The translations under genes were made by a program, and so were the position numbers. The notes under the pieces were generated by a model. The model was not told where the DNA came from. It saw only the letters and a list, made by a program, of their open reading frames with translations, and did not search any database. DNA of 64,000 nt, taken from Scytalidium lignicola. Taxonomy: Eukaryota; Ascomycota; Leotiomycetes. Below are positions 1 through 12,446 of this stretch, one piece after another (within the stretch, counting starts at the first letter, position 1; every line of letters starts with the position of its first letter). The DNA is taken from NCBI GenBank assembly GCA_002812745.2, contig NCSJ02000062.1, positions 62,001 to 126,000 of the forward strand, in the 5' to 3' direction.

Positions 1-162
1 AAGGGTGGACCGAGGAAACAGATTCTGTGGCGTATGTTGATGGACTTGCCTCTTTTCGATGCTCCGGGTGATGAGTATGTATCTGGTCCGTTTTCGGATG
101 AAGAGGAGGGAGAGGAGAGCGATCCGTATGGACACAGGAAGATGAGATGCACGAGACAGTGA
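1..162 (+). CDS. C-terminal end of an unidentified protein (5' truncated by window)
   Basis: The first frame of the window is open from base 1 and ends with TGA at 160-162, giving 53 codons. The visible tail is basic at first and then strongly acidic (an FSDEEEGEES run followed by DPYGHRK). There is no recognisable domain in this fragment, and I cannot name the protein. It could be the last exon of a gene lying left of the window. The call rests on the uninterrupted frame from the edge, its non-random acidic composition and the AT-rich non-coding DNA that follows. Confidence 0.45.
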   Translation, partial: KGGPRKQILWRMLMDLPLFDAPGDEYVSGPFSDEEEGEESDPYGHRKMRCTRQ

Positions 163-1062
163 GTGGGTTTCTTATTTTTATTTTTATTATTTTTAATACT
201 ACGTCTTATGTGCCTCGACTAAAGGACTTGATTAAAAGAGAGTTAATAACCTTGCGTTGGCAAATTCTTAGAAACTATGCTTTGAAGAAAGACAAGGTTT
301 TCATGGAACTTTGCTAGGGACGGATGGAATAGATGGTAGCTAAAGGTGCTTTCAACAGCTCTAATTTTGGTCCTCCGGACGGCACCTCAATAAAGGCCAC
401 AAATATTTTTAAGGAAGAAAAATTGTCAAACCTCCAACTTTTGGTGGATATTGTGCTAGAAGGGGGGAATTCTGACCGGGTGGGTGTAGCTACCTACATG
501 CGTAGAAAATAATACAACCTTCAGCTTCATTCAAACAGCTAAGGGTGTGTCCAACCAATAAACTTATTTGTACTCTGCACTCTAGTGAGAATAAATAAAG
601 TAAATATATAAATATGGAATAACGATATGACCACAGTCAATGCAGAAATTGAATCAATAAATCTGTAGATGCAATAAGATATTGGTATATATCTATTTAG
701 ACCCTATGTCAAACTCCACCGAAAAGAAAACCAAAGGTATCATCAGTGCCATGTATATATCCCATTAAAAATAACACACACAAGTCTCTTAAACTTGAAG
801 GTGCAAAAATGTAAGTATGCAAGCGCCGAGCTGATGGAAGGGCAAATTCCCAGCAAAAAGGGGGAAGAGAAACAAAACCAAAAACCAATCATTGTAGCCA
901 TTCCTTTCGTTTCCTCTCCATCTCAGTTCTCAACCAGCCAATCTCTTCTGCGGTCCTAGTATCCAAAAAATACACTTTCTATACCAGTTGTGCTTCCCCA
1001 TCTTGTATCCTACGAGGTACGTATGATCTTGGATAGAATCACGATAAAATGAGAGCCACCCT
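163..1062. other. Intergenic, no gene seen
   Basis: AT-rich sequence between the left-edge gene tail and the 3' end of the Sec14-like gene. It contains only short, unconvincing frames. Several AATAAA-like motifs near 590-600 could serve 3' processing, but nothing is diagnostic. Confidence 0.5.
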
Positions 1063-2521
1063 TTACGCAGCAGATTCCACCTGGGATTCGACGGCCTTTC
1101 CGTTCAATTGGATTGCCTCCTGTTTCTCGTTTATAGAGAGGCGGTTCAAGCTTCCAGCCGTAGAATCGACAGATGATCCTTCATTAGGCTGTGCATCAAT
1201 TGCCTTGGATTCCACTGTATGGCCATTCGCCACGGTAGAATCGTTGTCCAAAGATGGCGTTTTAACCGTGCAGGCAATCTCGTCTCTCTCCTTGTCATCA
1301 ACGGATCCCACGACCTTCAGCTGCATCTCATTCTTTCCATCTACGGGAACCCAATACATAGGACCATGAGGGAAATCCTTGTGGCCATCTTTCCACGTCA
1401 CAATACCTTCCAAGGCTGGGTCTAAATTAGGGAAGTCGCCCCAGTCGAAATCCAATTCCCCACCAAATTTCTTCGGAATGTTAGCGGGCTCGATGAACTT
1501 TTCCAAAGTCTCCTTGACTTCGTGGTGGCCGAGAATAAAAATCTTCGAGGTTGTAATTGGGTCAAACCATCGCTTGATCCACCCCCAGACTGTGGGGAAG
1601 AAGGCCGGTGCGCCGATAATCTGTTAAACGAGTATTAAAAATAATGAATTTAAACAATTGCGGGGTAGTTGAATAACTTACGAAGATTCTATCTAAGGTC
1701 TCGGGGTAATGTGCCGTTGCCAGTTGGCTAGCATCTTGCATGTGTCCTCTCAGGTTCCAGAACTGCTTGAGACCAACACCAGAAATGTCGACAATGTTAT
1801 TGCTTTGTGTTATTGGCGTATTAGCATTGTCTCTGTCAGTGAGAGCAGTGCATAGTGGTAGCACGAAACGCGTGAGATTCTCGTATAAAGCGAACAATCG
1901 AAGCAATTTCGCTGGTGTCTTGCCATCTGGCACTGCCTTGCTATGTGTCTTGGCTGCAGATTTCTCGTACGCAGCCATAGCTTTCGCGTGCAGGTGTCGG
2001 ACCTCAAAAAGGTAGACTGGCATCCCGCGACGGTCCCTCCTTCCAGTCCATTGCGGATACTAAAGGGTAAGTCTGGTTAGCATACTAGCAAAAAGTCGCG
2101 ATAAGTGGGAGTAGAGGCATACCAGTACTCGCGTCTCTTCGTAGTGATTTAGGTCAATCGTCTCATATAACAGATCCAATTGATTCGATTTACGCCAGTT
2201 CTCCGTGTCTTCGAATTGCTTCCAGGCATCTTGTACATTAAATCGTCGAGCCCGGAGGTACCTCCTAGGCGGCGGTCAGTATTGCTCCCGGATTCTTCGG
2301 AAGAAAAGAGAAAACACATACAGAAGTGTAGCATCATCATGAGATGGAGGCTCAGCTGGCCCATTTCCTGGCTTGTAGTAGCCCTTCTCCTTACACACGG
2401 TCTTGAACTCCTTGAGAGCAGACTCTTCCTCCTCCGTAAGGTGCCCAAGATGGCCGATAGGATAGCCGTACTCCACCGCAGCAGATTGCACTCTGTGTGC
2501 AGGACCAGAAGTACCAGACAT
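1063..2521 (-). CDS. Sec14-like CRAL-TRIO lipid-transfer protein
   Basis: Four exons (2521-2322, 2264-2123, 2059-1682, 1620-1063) join in phase into 425 aa. The N-terminal helical CRAL-TRIO region is visible at about residues 65-95, including the typical LLRYLRARRFNVQDAW stretch. It is followed by the lipid-binding domain to about residue 310, with GMPVYLFEVRHL, a NIVDISGVGLKQFWNL strand-helix and the closing WGWIKRWFDPITTSKIFILG segment. The last ~90 residues are a low-complexity, probably disordered tail. The family (yeast Sec14 and relatives) exchanges phosphatidylinositol and phosphatidylcholine or other hydrophobic ligands between membranes and supports phosphoinositide signalling and Golgi traffic. 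Which Sec14 paralogue this is cannot be settled here. The start is the ATG giving MSGTSGPAHRVQ. All three introns have GT-AG ends. Confidence 0.92.
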
Positions 2522-3650
2522 GACTGTGTATAACCTCTGGAAGGTGAAGTTGGGAGAGGCAAAGGGATGGAGGGTTTATTAGCACGGGTTGCTGAAAGTA
2601 GAATTTATTCTGCTGGACCCGGAATAATCTCTGGGGGGTTCGGCTCGGAGTCCAACGTCATTTCCCACGAGGCTAGAATCTGACTAATGATTTTTCAAGC
2701 CATTGCTGGCGTGCGTGAAAAAAGTTTATCAGCGGATCCAGATGCAAACGGACGGATTATGAACGATGAGCCAACAGCTAGGTGAGATTTTGCATCAGAC
2801 GACGGTCCTGCGCGGTTAGAAAGTGAACTGCCGGTGAGGCTGTTGGGAGTTGTAAGCCTGCGCCGGGCGCTTCGGTACTCTAGAATACAGTAATCGCCGC
2901 CTATTGTTGACAGGATTATCTGATCCGCCGGGACCGAGGCCGAAGGGCGAGATGCCGCCTGATTTTGGTTCATCAAACCACCACCGTCGAGTCAAAGAAG
3001 AGGCAAAAAAGAAAATCCCCAAGAGCTAAACTAGCCAGATGCTTCCATCCTGATGACTGTCGGCATCGGCATTGGCATTTCCAATGATGCCGCGGCGTAG
3101 GGCACCTCTACGCTGCCGCATCGTTTCTTTTGGATCAGAGGCGCTGGCTATACATGGAAACATGATCGATCTCCGCTGTTCTGCAAGGAGTCAGACATCG
3201 ACCCGGAGCGCCAAGTGTTTATTATATATACAGCTGCGATGTGCTTAGCAAATAAAACTACGTCCCTTTTTGTCGACTCTCAAGACGACTGGACGTTGAT
3301 GACACCTTTGACGTGTGTGCACCTATGACAGAATGGGTCTCGCTCTCTCTCTCTTTCTATCTCCATGCAAATCAATCAATCAATCATTCGCCGCCCGCCA
3401 GTGACACGCATTGCCGGATTGCTCCCCAGCGTGACCAGCCTGTAAAAATGCGCTTCGATCCGAACCCCACTTCTATGGTACTCGGGGTACTGCATCATCT
3501 CGTCACTCTCGCATCCCGAATAGTCCCTCCTCGCCACAAGTCTCCAATTCTCTTTCTCGAATTATCGTACTATCCCTTACGGCGCTGCATAGGTATCTAC
3601 CGACATTATACGAGATACATTGACTCCTGCAGCTTGCTTTTTATTATTCC
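2522..3650. other. Divergent intergenic region
   Basis: Shared upstream region of the Sec14-like gene (-) and the molybdopterin-domain gene (+). Small frames on both strands look like chance ORFs. A TC-rich tract near 3340-3360 lies in the probable promoter or leader of the plus-strand gene. Confidence 0.5.
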
Positions 3651-4955
3651 ATGTTCTCGCGAATCTCACAGCTTGCAAGACACTACTCGCGCCCTCTGCC
3701 CAACTACGCCCATACCTCGGCCGCGGCCTTCACCGGAGTCAAGCACGTCATGGCGACCTTTGCGACCGCCGACGAGAGGAATACCCGCACAATTCGGACG
3801 GCAGCATGTCTGATTATTGGAGATGAAGTTCTCGGTGGAAAGGCAGGTTGCTCTCACTCCGGTTGCTAGCTATTTATGTACTGTACAAGCACCAACTAAC
3901 CTTTGTGCTACGTAGACCGTTGACGTATTTCCCGCCAATGCCCCACCGTGATGCCCTCTGATACTGATGACATTTTTGTCTAGACGAATTCCGCATACAT
4001 GGCAAAGTTCTGCTTTAAGCTAGGAATGGTATTACGAGCCAATTCCGGTTCTCTGGGCGGCACACTGACGTTGTGATGCCCAGAACCTGAAACGGGTTGA
4101 AGTTATCGCCGATGACGAGGAGGAGATCATTGAGGCCGTCCGGCGCATGAGTGACAAGTACGATTTTGTCGTTACAAGTGGTGGAATAGGGCCAACGTGC
4201 GTATATACTCTCATTCAGAAATGAATAGTTTGGGGGATCATTACAAGCTTACGAGATTGTGCCATACCAGTCATGATGATATAACCTACCAATCCATAGC
4301 AAAAGCCTTCAATCTCGAACTCAAGCTCCACGAAGACGCTTATGAGCGCATGAAGAGGATCTCTCGCCCACATCCAAACCAGCCAAACTTCTCTTGGGAC
4401 GTCGACTCTCCCGCCCGCCGCGCCAAATTGCGTATGGTGGAATTGCCATATGATCCCTCGCGCGACCTGAAGTACCAGGCTCTCTTCACCGCCGATGATC
4501 TTTGGGTACCCGTCGCTTGCGTCAATGGCAATGTCCATATTCTACCTGGGATTCCGCGGTTATTTGAGAAGCTGCTGGAAGGACTGAAGCCACTTTTGCT
4601 GCCGCGGCTGGAGGACCCGGAGAAGGGAATCCATCGGATCTTGATCTCAACGCCGTTGCCCGAGAGCGAGGTTGCGCCGTACTTAACGGAGTTGGCTGCA
4701 AGGGTGGAGCCTCAGGGAGTCAAGGTTGGGAGCTATCCTCGGTGGAATAAGGCTACGAATACTGTCACTTTGGTTGGAAGGTGAGTTTGAATTATGGAAA
4801 AGTGTAGTTGTTGGAAAGTAAATTTCAAAAATTGATCTGCAGTGCTGATTCTCAGCTATAGGGACGAAGAATTCCTGAAGAGCTTGATTCCGGAGGTAAT
4901 TGAGAACGTGAAAGGGAAACATATCCTGGTGGAAGGAGAAGATGACAAAGAGTAG
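3651..4955 (+). CDS. MoaB/CinA-like molybdopterin-binding domain protein
   Basis: Six exons (3651-3842, 3916-3924, 3984-4028, 4084-4196, 4271-4780, 4862-4955) give 320 aa. The fold is that of MoaB/MogA and of the N-terminal half of eukaryotic FAD synthetase-type proteins: ACLIIGDEVLGG, then TVDTNSAYMAKF, and VTSGGIGPTHDDITYQSIAKAF are the signature blocks. The gene has no visible PAPS-reductase-type FAD synthase half, so the catalytic role is uncertain; the family is often annotated as competence-damaged/CinA-like. The N-terminus (MFSRISQLARHYSRPLP) is basic and could be a mitochondrial presequence. Joining GGK to TVDTNS requires a non-canonical GC-AG first intron (3843-3915) and a second exon of only 9 nt. 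Using the nearby GT instead brings an immediate in-frame stop. Confidence 0.85.
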
Positions 4956-7900
4956 ATCAGATCATTCTTCTCGTGATCCGAGTTTGTTTCAGGGGTGACA
5001 TCCGTGGGATTAAGAAAAGCTTTTGCTGTTCATCGTAGACAGTCTTTGGAGAGCTTTTAGTAACCATTTTCTACCCAAAGGTCGAGACACGTGGGCATGG
5101 GCCTCTCTCCTTATTTTATATTTTCGCCACGAACTTTGTCCTCCCCTTTTTCAAAAGCAAACTTCTGTCCCTTGTATGTCTCCTCTAGCTAGAGTAGAAA
5201 ACTAAATTCACAAAGGAATTTGGGTAACTGATTTCTTACCAACTGCATAAGACATACAGTAATTAGTGCGAACCAGATGGAAGTTCCCAATGGAACCAGT
5301 GTATGTAATCGTAGAGTATCGGGACGATGCACAAATGCACGGACCCAGGCTAGTAATATCATTACTCACTCCCTCCATGAAGGTAACTACTCAGCTACTG
5401 TACTCAATCTGTCATCGTGCTAATATCTGCCTCTTTGAAATATGAAAAGAAAAGAAAAAACAAGAAAGTAGCTGTCTTGTTTCTCAAACCCAGAAACAAA
5501 AAACATCCCACCGATGACGAAAGGACCACAGGGTAAGAGAGTAAAAAAAGGGGGAGGGGAGAAGGGTCCAAGCCCACCGGTTATCGTATCCTATCGTACA
5601 CGTATCTGCAAAAAAAGNAAATACCACCAAAAAGCCTCGGAGATTACTTTTTTTCTTCTAGAACGCGAAAGAGAAGGCGAGAAGGGATTGTATTAGAGCA
5701 AAAAGCCAAATTTGTCTAGGGATAATTAATCTCCACGGTTGGGGTGCTGCTACGGGTAACTAATCTTGTACCGGTACTGGAGGGTATGTATGTATTTTGT
5801 GCCTACTAAGTGGGTATGCCCCCCATACTGTACGGAATTGGATGGTACAGTACCTCCGTATGCAACCTCCCCCCACTGCGAATCTGTGTTGCTATTTAAG
5901 CTATCGCTGCTGTACGGTAGTGGAGTAGTTGTTGGTCCTGATTTAGGGGTACACCACGGTACTGTAGTATCAGTGTCTCATAATTTCCAGATTAACTAGC
6001 ATTTGTAGTTGATTATGTGATATCAAGTGTTTGCTGACGGTCCATCTTTTCTTGGTTTTGGAAGGCCTTTCTACTAAATCCCCAGCAGACGTATATTCTT
6101 GTTATATGTAAATTGTACTGTAGTTGTGAAAAAATGGCTAGGTTAATTCAGTGGAATTCGTTTTGGGTCATCGTTCTCATTTAGAAAACCGCAAATGATA
6201 CTGCAACAGAACTATCCAATCTTGGACAACAAAGGTGTCTCTTCTGCGGATGTATATTTCAGTTCCGTGAGGACTGACATCATTGCCTGCCAACTTCCAG
6301 CGCGCAATGATATCATGAGATCGGAGGTAATTCCCGGGGTCTTGGGGTTAATCTTCCAGCGTTGTAGTGAGGTTCGCACGGAATTTAATGAGGGTGTTTT
6401 TTGGGAATTGAGGGAGGGGAGGTCCAACCTTATTATCAAGAGAGATTACCTTTCTTGCCTCATGGAGCTAGTGGTTTCAGATACGCAATCCTAAAATGAT
6501 AAATTGTAAATTCGGAAGTGGTACCGTGCAAGATTCGAACGGTGGCGCTCTCAAGTCGTGGTAATTCGGGATATTGGGGGTCCGCATAATTGCCCCTGGT
6601 TGCTATCTTGGTACAGGAGGGTAAATAGTCAGCAGGGGGCGATGGGGCCTTTTTGGGGCTTCGCATTCCATTTTCCTCTCCACAAAACTCCCTTCCGAAC
6701 CGCCTGTGCAAAAGGCACCGCACCAGGGGCCGGGCAGGTTTGGGGCGTGCTGCAAAAGCAACCAATGGTGGCGATGCCAGTGTGCCCGAGAAGGTGATGA
6801 GTGCGTGAGAAGAGAGAAGAGATGGCCAGCCAAGAGCATAAGCATTTTGTGCGATCCATGTTTTCTGCAAGCTGCACATCGTGGGACATGAACCGGCGGG
6901 ACCACAGGCCCAAGCACTGGAAAGGATTGCGACGAATAGGAAATTTCAGCACATTTTTTTCGCTTTCGCGATCGCGAGAGAGTGCAGTAGTGGATCGTCC
7001 GTGGAGTATTAGAGATGAGGATGATGTATGGTGGGGATGGAATGATAACGACGCTGCTACCATTTTTGCCAAAAGCAGGACGCGGAAATCACGGGATGGA
7101 TAAGTTGTCAGAAATCGACGCGAAGAAGATTATCCAATTGCATTACTGGCTCCAAGGACTCACCTTCTCTTGCCGTCAAGGTACTGCACTGTTCTGCACT
7201 GCACCATTTGATCGTTGATTGCTAGATTTGGTTATTAATTATATTGGCCAGAGATTGCGACGACTGAGGAGGAGCATGGGAGAGATCGAGTGCAACCCTG
7301 TCACACGGTGAACAATGCAACGCACCAACCACGGACAATGATCGCCCTTGGACCCATGGAGTGAGGGACCCGGACACTCTCTCCACCACACACCGCAACA
7401 CAACCCCTATTCCTTCACGGATTGGTGCCGATCTCCGTCTTTGCACTGCGATCCCGTGGTAGCCAGTAAGTAGGCCTGTGACGGATGTACAGTAATTACT
7501 CTAATCCTCCTGTGAGTAATAGGGGAAAAACAAACAGTTCCCAGGGTACAGTAGGATATGGTAATGGACCAAAAGAAGATTTACGGTATACCGGATGTTG
7601 GATGAATTCGCTGATTTGGGTGATTTTGGGCCAGAGCGCTGGGTTAATAACGAGGACGGGGTGTTGATTGGTTCTTGATATGGATTTCCACACCTTCTCA
7701 TTTTCTCACTTCTCAATTTATGTCGATGGAAGCTTCGAAAGAACCGATAGCGCGTTCTATGGGTGGAGAAAGTCTTCCCTCCTCGCCCCCTCCCTCGCTC
7801 CGAACCCTTCACCAACTGTATCCACCAGGACCACCACCATCGAGGACTTGTATCACATATCCACACGAGTCCATCAATGCAAATTGTCATCTTGGAAGCC

Positions 7901-8960
7901 AGGGGATCAAGGATGCAGAGCGTACAGTAGGTTACACTGGCCACACATGATTGCAGCAGCCACGAGAGCACACACGCACGCGCAGACGCACGCACTCTCA
8001 CAAGTTTGTTCAAGGTCCAGCAGACCAGTCGAAAAGCCTGGTATGTGAGTTTTGGCCCCAGGGGCCAAAGACTGCAAGGCCCTCCGTTGGGGCGGCGCCT
8101 CCGTGCACCCTTTCCCCCCTACTACTGCCCCAGTGCTACTCCGTACTAAGTTAAGTACTAATCAGTTATACCGCAACCGCCTCTACCACACCCGAACCAG
8201 CAAGCAAGTAGCGACCTCGTCGAAAAGAATGGGAAAATCGCCATGCCGTACGACCACCCATAGCGGGACAGAGCTCGGGCGAGCTGATGTTTGCAAAAAT
8301 ATACTCGACGGGAACACACACAGGCAACAGCTTAGGAAAAACCAATGAGAGAGAAGAAAAGAAGATGAGAAGGAGAGAAAGAGAAAGAGGGAAGTAGTGG
8401 AGGAGAGAGGAGAAGGGAGCAACTTTGCCCGGAACGAGCACAGTAACAATCGAGCAGTGGGACCCTGCGACCGGGCTCAGCAGCTAATCGTATGACGGCG
8501 GTTGTCTAGCGGCCGCGCCTTACCTAATCCGGGCCCCCAGCGGTTGGGTCTTCCCCCCCTGTCAGGACTTGGGTGCTTGGGTATATAGTGTGTGCCTCAG
8601 GCCTCACTTGCAAGTGCGTGCAGTAGTCCGTAGTCCGTCGGTCGTAGCACACCAACACAGTCCAGTCCTACTCCATCCATCCATCCATCATCCATCCCTT
8701 CGCCGAAATTCGTCCATTCCTAAACCTCGACAATCCACGACCAACCCAACGCAGGAACCTCAAGGTCCCAGCAGTGCTACCAGCCCATCACCAGCTTCAT
8801 CCATCTGCAGTCATCAACCATTCTCTTCGCCTCCATTCCTCTCCAAACCCAAGATTAATCCTCGTCTTTCGCCCTCCCAAGGACAAATAGCGAACCGACC
8901 GAGCTGGTCACCCCCCAGCCGATGAGAGTTTGATTCCACGATTCACATATCAACGCAGTA
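4956..8960. other. 4-kb gene-poor region upstream of Ras
   Basis: No ORF here resembles a protein and none has supporting exon structure. The stretch holds one N at 5618, several copies of the palindrome-like TACAGTA/TACTGTA words (e.g. 5255, 7488) and, nearest the Ras gene, a pyrimidine-rich stretch with CCAT repeats. Long upstream regions with unannotated leaders are common for fungal signalling genes; part of it is probably Ras promoter and 5' leader. Confidence 0.5.
8673..8697 (+). repeat. CCAT tandem repeat in probable Ras 5' leader
   Basis: About six imperfect copies of CCAT/CATC lie roughly 270 bp before the Ras start codon, inside a pyrimidine-rich stretch that probably belongs to the transcript leader. 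This is a simple repeat with no assigned function. Confidence 0.7.
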
Positions 8961-10097
8961 ATGGCTTCCAAGGTAAGCCGCTCATCCATCCATCTTGCTC
9001 CCACGCTGCTCCTGCCACACCACGGCAGCTCTCAATTGGATCTAAGCTAACTTTTTTCTGTGTGTTTTTTTGCTCGATAGTTTCTCAGAGAATATAAGCT
9101 CGTGGTTGTCGGTGGCGGTGGAGTCGGAAAATCGTGTTTGACCATCCAGTTGATACAGAGCCACTTCGTCGATGAATATGATCCTACCATCGAAGGTCCG
9201 TTTGAAACNTTTTTCCTGATTCAAGTTTCCCAGCAATTGCCATCGTCCTCGTCGCTCGCGGCTCTCCCCGTCTCCATCCCCCCATTCGTGTTGCAGCTTA
9301 ATCCCGGGCGAAGCTCCTGATGAGAAGATACCCGTGCACCACGATCCTGCAACCCGTTAGAGAATCACAAGTCACAGATCTCAAAAGCTAACCTCAAAAT
9401 CTGACAACAGATTCATACCGCAAGCAATGTGTCATCGACGACGAGGTCGCTTTACTAGATGTCTTAGATACCGCCGGCCAAGAGGAATACTCGGCCATGC
9501 GAGAACAGTATATGCGCACTGGTGAAGGCTTCCTTCTAGTATATAGCATCACTAGCCGACAGAGCTTCGAGGAAATCATGACCTTCCAGCAACAAATACT
9601 GCGCGTCAAGGACAAGGATTACTTTCCTATCATCGTCGTAGGCAACAAGTGCGATTTGGAAGGCGAGAGACAGGTTTCAAAGCAAGGTGCGTTTCTTTTC
9701 TTCTTTCCTTAGTCACATTCCTCCTGTATATTTATCTTGGGACCGACAAGGACATTCCCCGATTTAGTACTCGATCCTGTCTGGCCTGATCTTCTCTTTA
9801 TTTATCATTTTCTAGAAAGATAGCTTAACTAATATGCCATTTTCTTAAATTATAGAGGGTGAAGCACTAGCGCGTTCATTCGGCTGCAAATTCATCGAGA
9901 CATCCGCCAAGTCACGCATCAATGTCGACAATGCTTTCTTCGATATCGTACGCGAGATCAGACGCTACAACAAAGAGATGTCAGGCTATCCATCCGGTGG
10001 TCCTGCTGGCGGAAATAATGGTGGCCCCGCAGGCAAGATGGAGGTCGGAGAAGGCGAGCAGGAGGCGGGATGCTGCTCAAGCTGTGTGATAATGTAA
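8961..10097 (+). CDS. ras1: Ras small GTPase
   Basis: Four exons (8961-8972, 9081-9195, 9411-9686, 9856-10097) give 214 aa. The first exon is only 12 nt (MASK). The G1 P-loop GGGGVGKS is at residues 15-22, with glycines at the positions equivalent to human Ras 12 and 13. The effector loop YDPTIEDSY, the G3 DTAGQE (Gln equivalent to Ras Q61 present), NKCD and ETSAK follow. The hypervariable region is Gly/Pro-rich and ends in CCSSCVIM: a CaaX farnesylation box with neighbouring cysteines suitable for palmitoylation. Ras switches between GDP and GTP at the plasma membrane and drives cAMP/PKA and MAPK signalling, polarity and development in fungi. No activating or inactivating substitution is visible. 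The single N at 9209 lies in intron 2 and does not affect the protein. Confidence 0.98.
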
Positions 10098-11608
10098 AGG
10101 GGGAAAGATGGCTTATTTCTATTTTTTAAGAATATGCAGCGGAGGAAAGTTTTAACGTTGGTCTGATATTCTTTTGTAATCGACGAGGGGGCATGTCTTC
10201 AAAATGATATCGTGGGATATGGTGCAGAATAGTATGGTTTATTGCCTTTTTGTGAGGAGGAAATTTTAAAAAAGAGTTTTACGGCTTGGAGATATGAGGA
10301 AAAGAAGGATGGGGTTTTATGGGGCAAAACACCATGGAGGTTCTCCATCTACCCCTTTTGGCATGCCACGCCGAGGAAGGAATGGTCGGCGTATCCAGAA
10401 CATTTTTGTTCTCCTTGATTTTTTCCCCCACTTTGTGTCTATCAGCGAGCAAAAGGCGCGAAATGTTTTAAAAAGAAAAGGAAAGCAGCAAGGATCACTA
10501 TGGGCACGCTAGGTCATGCAGCATCCAAGAATGCATTTCTGAAAGAGATTACTTCTGTTTTTTTGTCTTGCATTTCCTAACCTTGTTTTTTATTTTTATT
10601 TTCCCCTCCCCTTTTTTGATGCTGCCTGTGTGAGGAACTTGTCACTATTTGATTCGAAATATTTTGGAAATGGGAAACGGAATTGGGAATACCCAGAGTC
10701 TTGAGGAAAGAGGAGTAGGTGGAAGGGGGGGAAAGTTTCGAGCTTGGCCAACGTCTCTTGGGGTTTCTATATCACGGGTTTCTCTCTTCCTGCCATCACC
10801 ACGGGCGGCAGGTGCTTTTACGTTTCCCAACCTCAGGAACTTGGATCTCAACCCTCCCGTTTTGGTCTTCTTTTTATTCCTTGTTACATATATGCCATGC
10901 GTTTCTTTCTCCCGCGTCCCCCCCTCTTTCTCTCGCCGCGAGTCACGCAAAATCATCATGTCATATTTTGAAAATCTTAGTGGTTATTGTTATTGTCATT
11001 TCGGAGGATGACTAGCAGGTCCCTTCTTTCCATTTTTCTTTGTTTACGGTTGTTGTTGTTTGCTTGTCGTCGTTTTGCATGCATTGCCTGCCTGTTGCTT
11101 TTGTACTACTCATGTTTGTGTGTGCCTCTTTTAAAAGAGCCAAGCCAATTAGATTTTCATATTCGAGCAGGAACGGAGTTTCNTTTTTTTTGTCTACATC
11201 TTTCGTACTATAACCTCACGTGTCCTTCGTCACTACGTCTATTGGTTTACTAGTGAACTGTATATGCACTACCACCACCCAATCTAGACCCTTAACTTGA
11301 AATCCCTTGAAGCTTTAAAAGGCCTTACACCGTTATCTCCGTGTTGCTATTGACTAGGATACGTCCGTCTTTCGTCTCATATCTCTATACTCCCCTTGCA
11401 TTATAAGGTTCAGGGCAACTAGTGAACAGAGAACCTTCCGCATATGCAGAAGCAGAAACAGAAGCAGAAAGAAAGAACCATGATAAATCATCAAAAACTA
11501 ATCATCATTCAAAGAAAAATTCGCACTCCCTACAAACCATACAATCTCCTCCCTTTTGAACAATTACATTTTATTTACAGAGTGAGTTGAAAGGGCAGCG
11601 CTTTTAAC

Positions 11609-11647
<39 letters not shown>

Positions 11648-12446
11648 CCCCGCGGAATGCTGTGAAACATGTCTTGTTTCGTAAGTGGCGTGTATTAACA
11701 TTAACGGGAATTTCGTTGACATTAACTTGTTAAATAATGTTAATAATACAGTAATTAATGTTTTGCGGATAAACTTTAACCAATCGCTAGCCAATATTTT
11801 TTTCACATGGATAGGGGGCTTACACCTTAGGATCTGGGGTAGTTTCGAAAAAAAGTTGCCGGGTTCNTTTTTTAACCACTTGTTCCTTGTCATAAGAATG
11901 GATTTTATTTTTAATTTGTTTTTGCTTGAAAGTATAGGACTGATTACGGTAGTATTGGTAAATTGTAGATAATAAATTGGAAAATTGAAGAGGTTAAATC
12001 TGGTGGTGGGGGTGGAGGGTTCGAGTATATATATGTAGTTAAGATCTAGAAACTCTTTACGGTGGTAATTTATTTATTGGCTTTTGGAAATAAAACTTAT
12101 TTGGATGTTGAGGATTGAAGTGGGAAAATATACAGGTATAGTACGTGTTTATTGACATGTTATTAGAAAAGCAGATGTGGTACTTGTGGTTGTTTATTGA
12201 TTATATATACTTTCGGTTGGTGGAAAATATATATTAATTCGCAACAGAAAACAAATAAGACAGGGTTTTCTTGGCATCTTTTCTCTATACTTATTAGAGA
12301 ATGAAAATTTTACATAAATGCTCCCATAAGGTCATGACAAATCATACAGTACACGCATTTTTGTCCTTTCCCAGACATAACATAACGCCTTATTAAAAGC
12401 TGATCACTAATCCCCACCCAAGTGTCAAGTGTCAAGAAAACACGAG
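10098..12446. other. Convergent intergenic region (Ras / PI31 3' ends)
   Basis: 2.3 kb without a gene between two converging genes. The first kilobase is T-rich and probably includes the Ras 3' UTR. From about 11.6 kb the sequence becomes strongly AT-rich and holds a CT microsatellite and two N characters (11183, 11867). Confidence 0.55.
11611..11644 (+). repeat. (CT)17 microsatellite
   Basis: Seventeen uninterrupted CT dinucleotides. This is a likely length-polymorphic locus in an AT-rich intergenic stretch. Confidence 0.97.

Noticed and set aside
2695..3022. Two overlapping minus-strand frames upstream of the molybdopterin-domain gene
   Set aside because: No domain, no phase-consistent partners, and composition like promoter DNA. 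They lie in a divergent upstream region.
6515..6565. tRNA-like T-arm (GTTCGAATC) on the minus strand followed by a terminal-like GGTACCA
   Set aside because: The stem flanking TTCGAAT does not pair, and no matching anticodon, D-arm or acceptor stem could be built. Treated as chance.
6195..7103. Several frames of 70-147 codons on both strands
   Set aside because: They overlap each other on opposite strands without domains or splice partners, so they are shadows of one compositionally biased stretch.
8569..8925. 118-codon frame just before ras1
   Set aside because: The putative start is a TTG, the frame is Ser/Pro-rich because of the pyrimidine tract, and it overlaps the probable Ras leader.
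11611..11644. CT microsatellite considered as a pyrimidine-tract regulatory element
   Set aside because: It lies between convergent 3' ends, far from either promoter, so a regulatory role is not supported. Kept only as a repeat.
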